7,230 nucleotides of DNA from Spirochaetaceae bacterium (GTDB lineage Bacteria; Spirochaetota; Spirochaetia; SZUA-6; Fen-1364). The stretch covers positions 1 through 7,230 of the forward strand of contig PMDT01000228.1 in NCBI GenBank assembly GCA_003154555.1. Direction: 5' to 3'. The position numbers and the translations under genes were made by a program. The notes beneath the pieces were generated by a model, which did no database searches, was not told the origin of the DNA, and saw nothing but the letters and a program-made list of their open reading frames with translations. Below, piece by piece: positions 5,866-7,230 of this stretch. The stretch's first letter is position 1, and each line of letters begins with the position of its first letter.

Positions 5866-6981
5866 ATGGCGGAACGGCCCGGTCTTGAACAGGAACTCTT
5901 GAGGCTCGCCGGGACCCGGCTCGTTCAGCCGGTGGAAACCGGGAAGCGTTACCAGGCGCTTCTTTCCCAGTACCCCGATGACAAGAACGTGATCGCGGAG
6001 TACGCGTGGTTCTTCTACGACACGGGCGATCTGGAAAAGGCCATAGAGTACGCGCGCCGGGCCATCGCCCTGGACGATGCACTGCCCTCTGCGCGCTTCA
6101 ATCTCGGATTCACCTATACACGGATGGGCCGGTACGACGAGGCGATCGAGGAGCTCGCGCAGATGTTCGAGCGCGCCGACCCCCGCTACGCCCCCGAAAG
6201 CCCGTACATGTATTTCAATTTCCTCCTGATGCTCGCAAACGGCTTCGACTACGACAAGTCGGCGGCGCACCTGGAGCGGATCATCGCCGCGCATCCCCGG
6301 CTTTCCGCGAACGGCTCCGACGTCCACCTTCGACGAATGAATGAGAGCCGCACGAAGCAGATCTACCTGCTGAACAACACGATGAGCGGCTTCCTCCTCT
6401 TCATCGACCTGGTGAGCTCCACCCAGTACAAGCAGGACTTTCCCGACCGGTGGCAGGAGCGCATCGTTCACTTCCTGATGTATACAAAGTATGCGCTGAA
6501 GACCGTGGACTTTGAGTTCATCAAGTTCATCGGTGACGAAGTGATGATGTTCCGCCCGTTTGACGGAAAGAAATCGCGCAGCCAGATTGCGCTGGATATC
6601 TTCGGCTTCGTGGCCTCACGGCAGAACTGGTACGCATCCGAGGTGAACCGCTTCAACCCCGCGCTGAAAGGCGTGGACAACTCCGTGGACAATCCCCATC
6701 GCATCAAGGTCAAGATTACCCTTGGCGAGGTGACGAATGCGAAGGTCTTCTATCCCTACTACAACGAGGCGTATGACCTGATCGGGGAGGACGTGGACCG
6801 TATCGCCAGGATCAAGGAGATGGGCTATGAGAACCTCGTCATCGCCGACGAAGGATTCGTAAGGGCGCTTTCCGAGAATGGCCCTGCCTTCACCGACGCG
6901 TTCTCCGAGATGACCTGGCAGCAGAAGTTCAAAGGCATCAAGGAGAAGGTGAAGTTTTTCGGTAAGCTGCTGCCAGGGTGA
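5866..6981 (+). CDS. TPR-repeat protein with divergent class III nucleotidyl cyclase domain
   Basis: This encodes 371 residues, probably soluble and cytoplasmic. Two clear TPR units lie at about 41-73 (AEYAWFFYDTGDLEKAIEYA) and 74-106 (ARFNLGFTYTRMGRYDEAIE), with a weaker third at 113-145. A class III cyclase homology domain follows from about 173 to 368: LFIDLVSST with metal-ligand D181, FIKFIGDEVMMF with K220 and metal-ligand D224, YDLIGEDVDRIARI with D304, D311 and R315, and a terminal FKGIKEKVKFFGK. The Lys/Asp pair (K220, D304) is the ATP-selecting type, and spacings match mammalian adenylate cyclase. The transition-state Asn, however, is Asp (D311), so activity may be reduced, altered or lost. 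GGAGGA (5854-5859) precedes the ATG by six bases. Its input is probably a protein partner bound by the TPR region. It could instead be a non-catalytic nucleotide sensor. Confidence 0.85.
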   Translation: MAERPGLEQELLRLAGTRLVQPVETGKRYQALLSQYPDDKNVIAEYAWFFYDTGDLEKAIEYARRAIALDDALPSARFNLGFTYTRMGRYDEAIEELAQMFERADPRYAPESPYMYFNFLLMLANGFDYDKSAAHLERIIAAHPRLSANGSDVHLRRMNESRTKQIYLLNNTMSGFLLFIDLVSSTQYKQDFPDRWQERIVHFLMYTKYALKTVDFEFIKFIGDEVMMFRPFDGKKSRSQIALDIFGFVASRQNWYASEVNRFNPALKGVDNSVDNPHRIKVKITLGEVTNAKVFYPYYNEAYDLIGEDVDRIARIKEMGYENLVIADEGFVRALSENGPAFTDAFSEMTWQQKFKGIKEKVKFFGKLLPG

Positions 6982-7023
6982 GAAACCCCTGCGGCGGCCT
7001 CTTCCGGCCTGTCACGCTCCCGC

Positions 7024-7230
7024 CTATCTCCCCCGCGCCTTGTAGTACCGCCACGTGATCAGCGGCACGACGAACAGCGTAAGCGCCGTGGACACGATCA
7101 GCCCGCCGATGATTGCAATCGCAATTCCGTCCTCGGTGGAAAGCCCGTTGAGGTTCACGGCGATCGGCAGGAGGCCGGCAATCGTTGCCAGGGTGCTGAT
7201 GAGGATCGGCCGCAGGCGCTCCGACGTTCC
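7024..7230 (-). CDS. RND-family efflux transporter, C-terminal end only
   Basis: The last 68 codons and stop (TAG at 7024-7026) are present; the rest lies beyond the right edge. The translation includes RLRPILISTLATIAGLLPIA, then DGIAIAIIGGLIVSTALTLF and VVPLITWRYYKARGR. The first block matches the RPILMTTLATILGLLPLA type motif and the second the IAIIGGLxxST/TLFVVP end of the last transmembrane helices of AcrB/MexB/CusA-like inner-membrane pumps. The protein would export drugs, metals or other compounds using proton motive force with a periplasmic adaptor and outer-membrane channel. Whether it is an HAE or HME type cannot be told from this fragment. It is convergent with the TPR-cyclase gene, 42 bases away, so the two are not one unit. 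Confidence 0.88.
   Translation of the reverse strand, partial: GTSERLRPILISTLATIAGLLPIAVNLNGLSTEDGIAIAIIGGLIVSTALTLFVVPLITWRYYKARGR

Noticed and set aside
5764..6471. A 235-codon minus-strand frame antisense to the TPR-cyclase gene
   Set aside because: The opposite strand codes for clear TPR and cyclase motifs with a good ribosome site; the antisense product shows no family features.
6974..7009. Terminator between the convergent TPR-cyclase and RND genes
   Set aside because: Only a 5-base stem (CAGGG/CCCTG, 8-base loop) at the stop codon and a 4-base GGCC/GGCC stem are present, with no T-run on either strand.

Overview
This 7.2 kb window is GC-rich and compact. It comes from a bacterium that is probably Gram-negative: it carries a lipoprotein with a lipobox, an Sec-exported SH3b protein and the tail of an RND-type efflux pump. 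Gene content (CHASE2 sensor, M48 lipoprotein, TPR-cyclase, YkgJ cysteine-cluster protein) would suit Desulfobacterota/Deltaproteobacteria, Nitrospirota, Spirochaetota or a similar environmental lineage, but nothing here fixes the taxon. There is no tRNA, rRNA, CRISPR array, insertion sequence or integrase, and I see no sign of recent transfer.

Left part (1-2300, minus strand): a three-gene operon read right to left. It encodes an exported SH3b-domain protein, a zinc metalloprotease lipoprotein of family M48, and a CHASE2-domain sensor whose C-terminal half lies beyond the left edge. The first two genes overlap by ATGA and the second and third are 4 bases apart, so all three are probably translationally coupled. 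All three products have envelope or periplasmic parts, which suggests one envelope-sensing module.

Middle (2301-2436): a 136-base divergent intergenic region with one plausible sigma-70 promoter in each direction. The minus promoter carries an imperfect palindrome between its -35 and -10. The plus promoter sits so close to the next start codon that the transcript should be leaderless or nearly so.

Right part (2437-5754, plus strand): six closely spaced small genes: a YkgJ-type cysteine-cluster protein, an NTF2/SnoaL-like protein, a DUF1801 (YdhG-like) protein, a small glycine-rich membrane protein, a DUF488 protein and an AlkA-like DNA glycosylase. The last two look like a pair. After a 111-base gap comes a cytoplasmic protein with TPR repeats followed by a divergent class III nucleotidyl cyclase domain (5866-6981). 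It keeps most catalytic positions but has Asp in place of the transition-state Asn. The window closes with the C-terminal end of an RND efflux transporter on the minus strand, convergent with the cyclase gene.

No clearly new multi-gene system is visible. The most interesting items are the SH3b/M48/CHASE2 envelope operon, the altered TPR-cyclase, the divergent promoter region with its near-leaderless transcript, and the uncharacterised small membrane protein.
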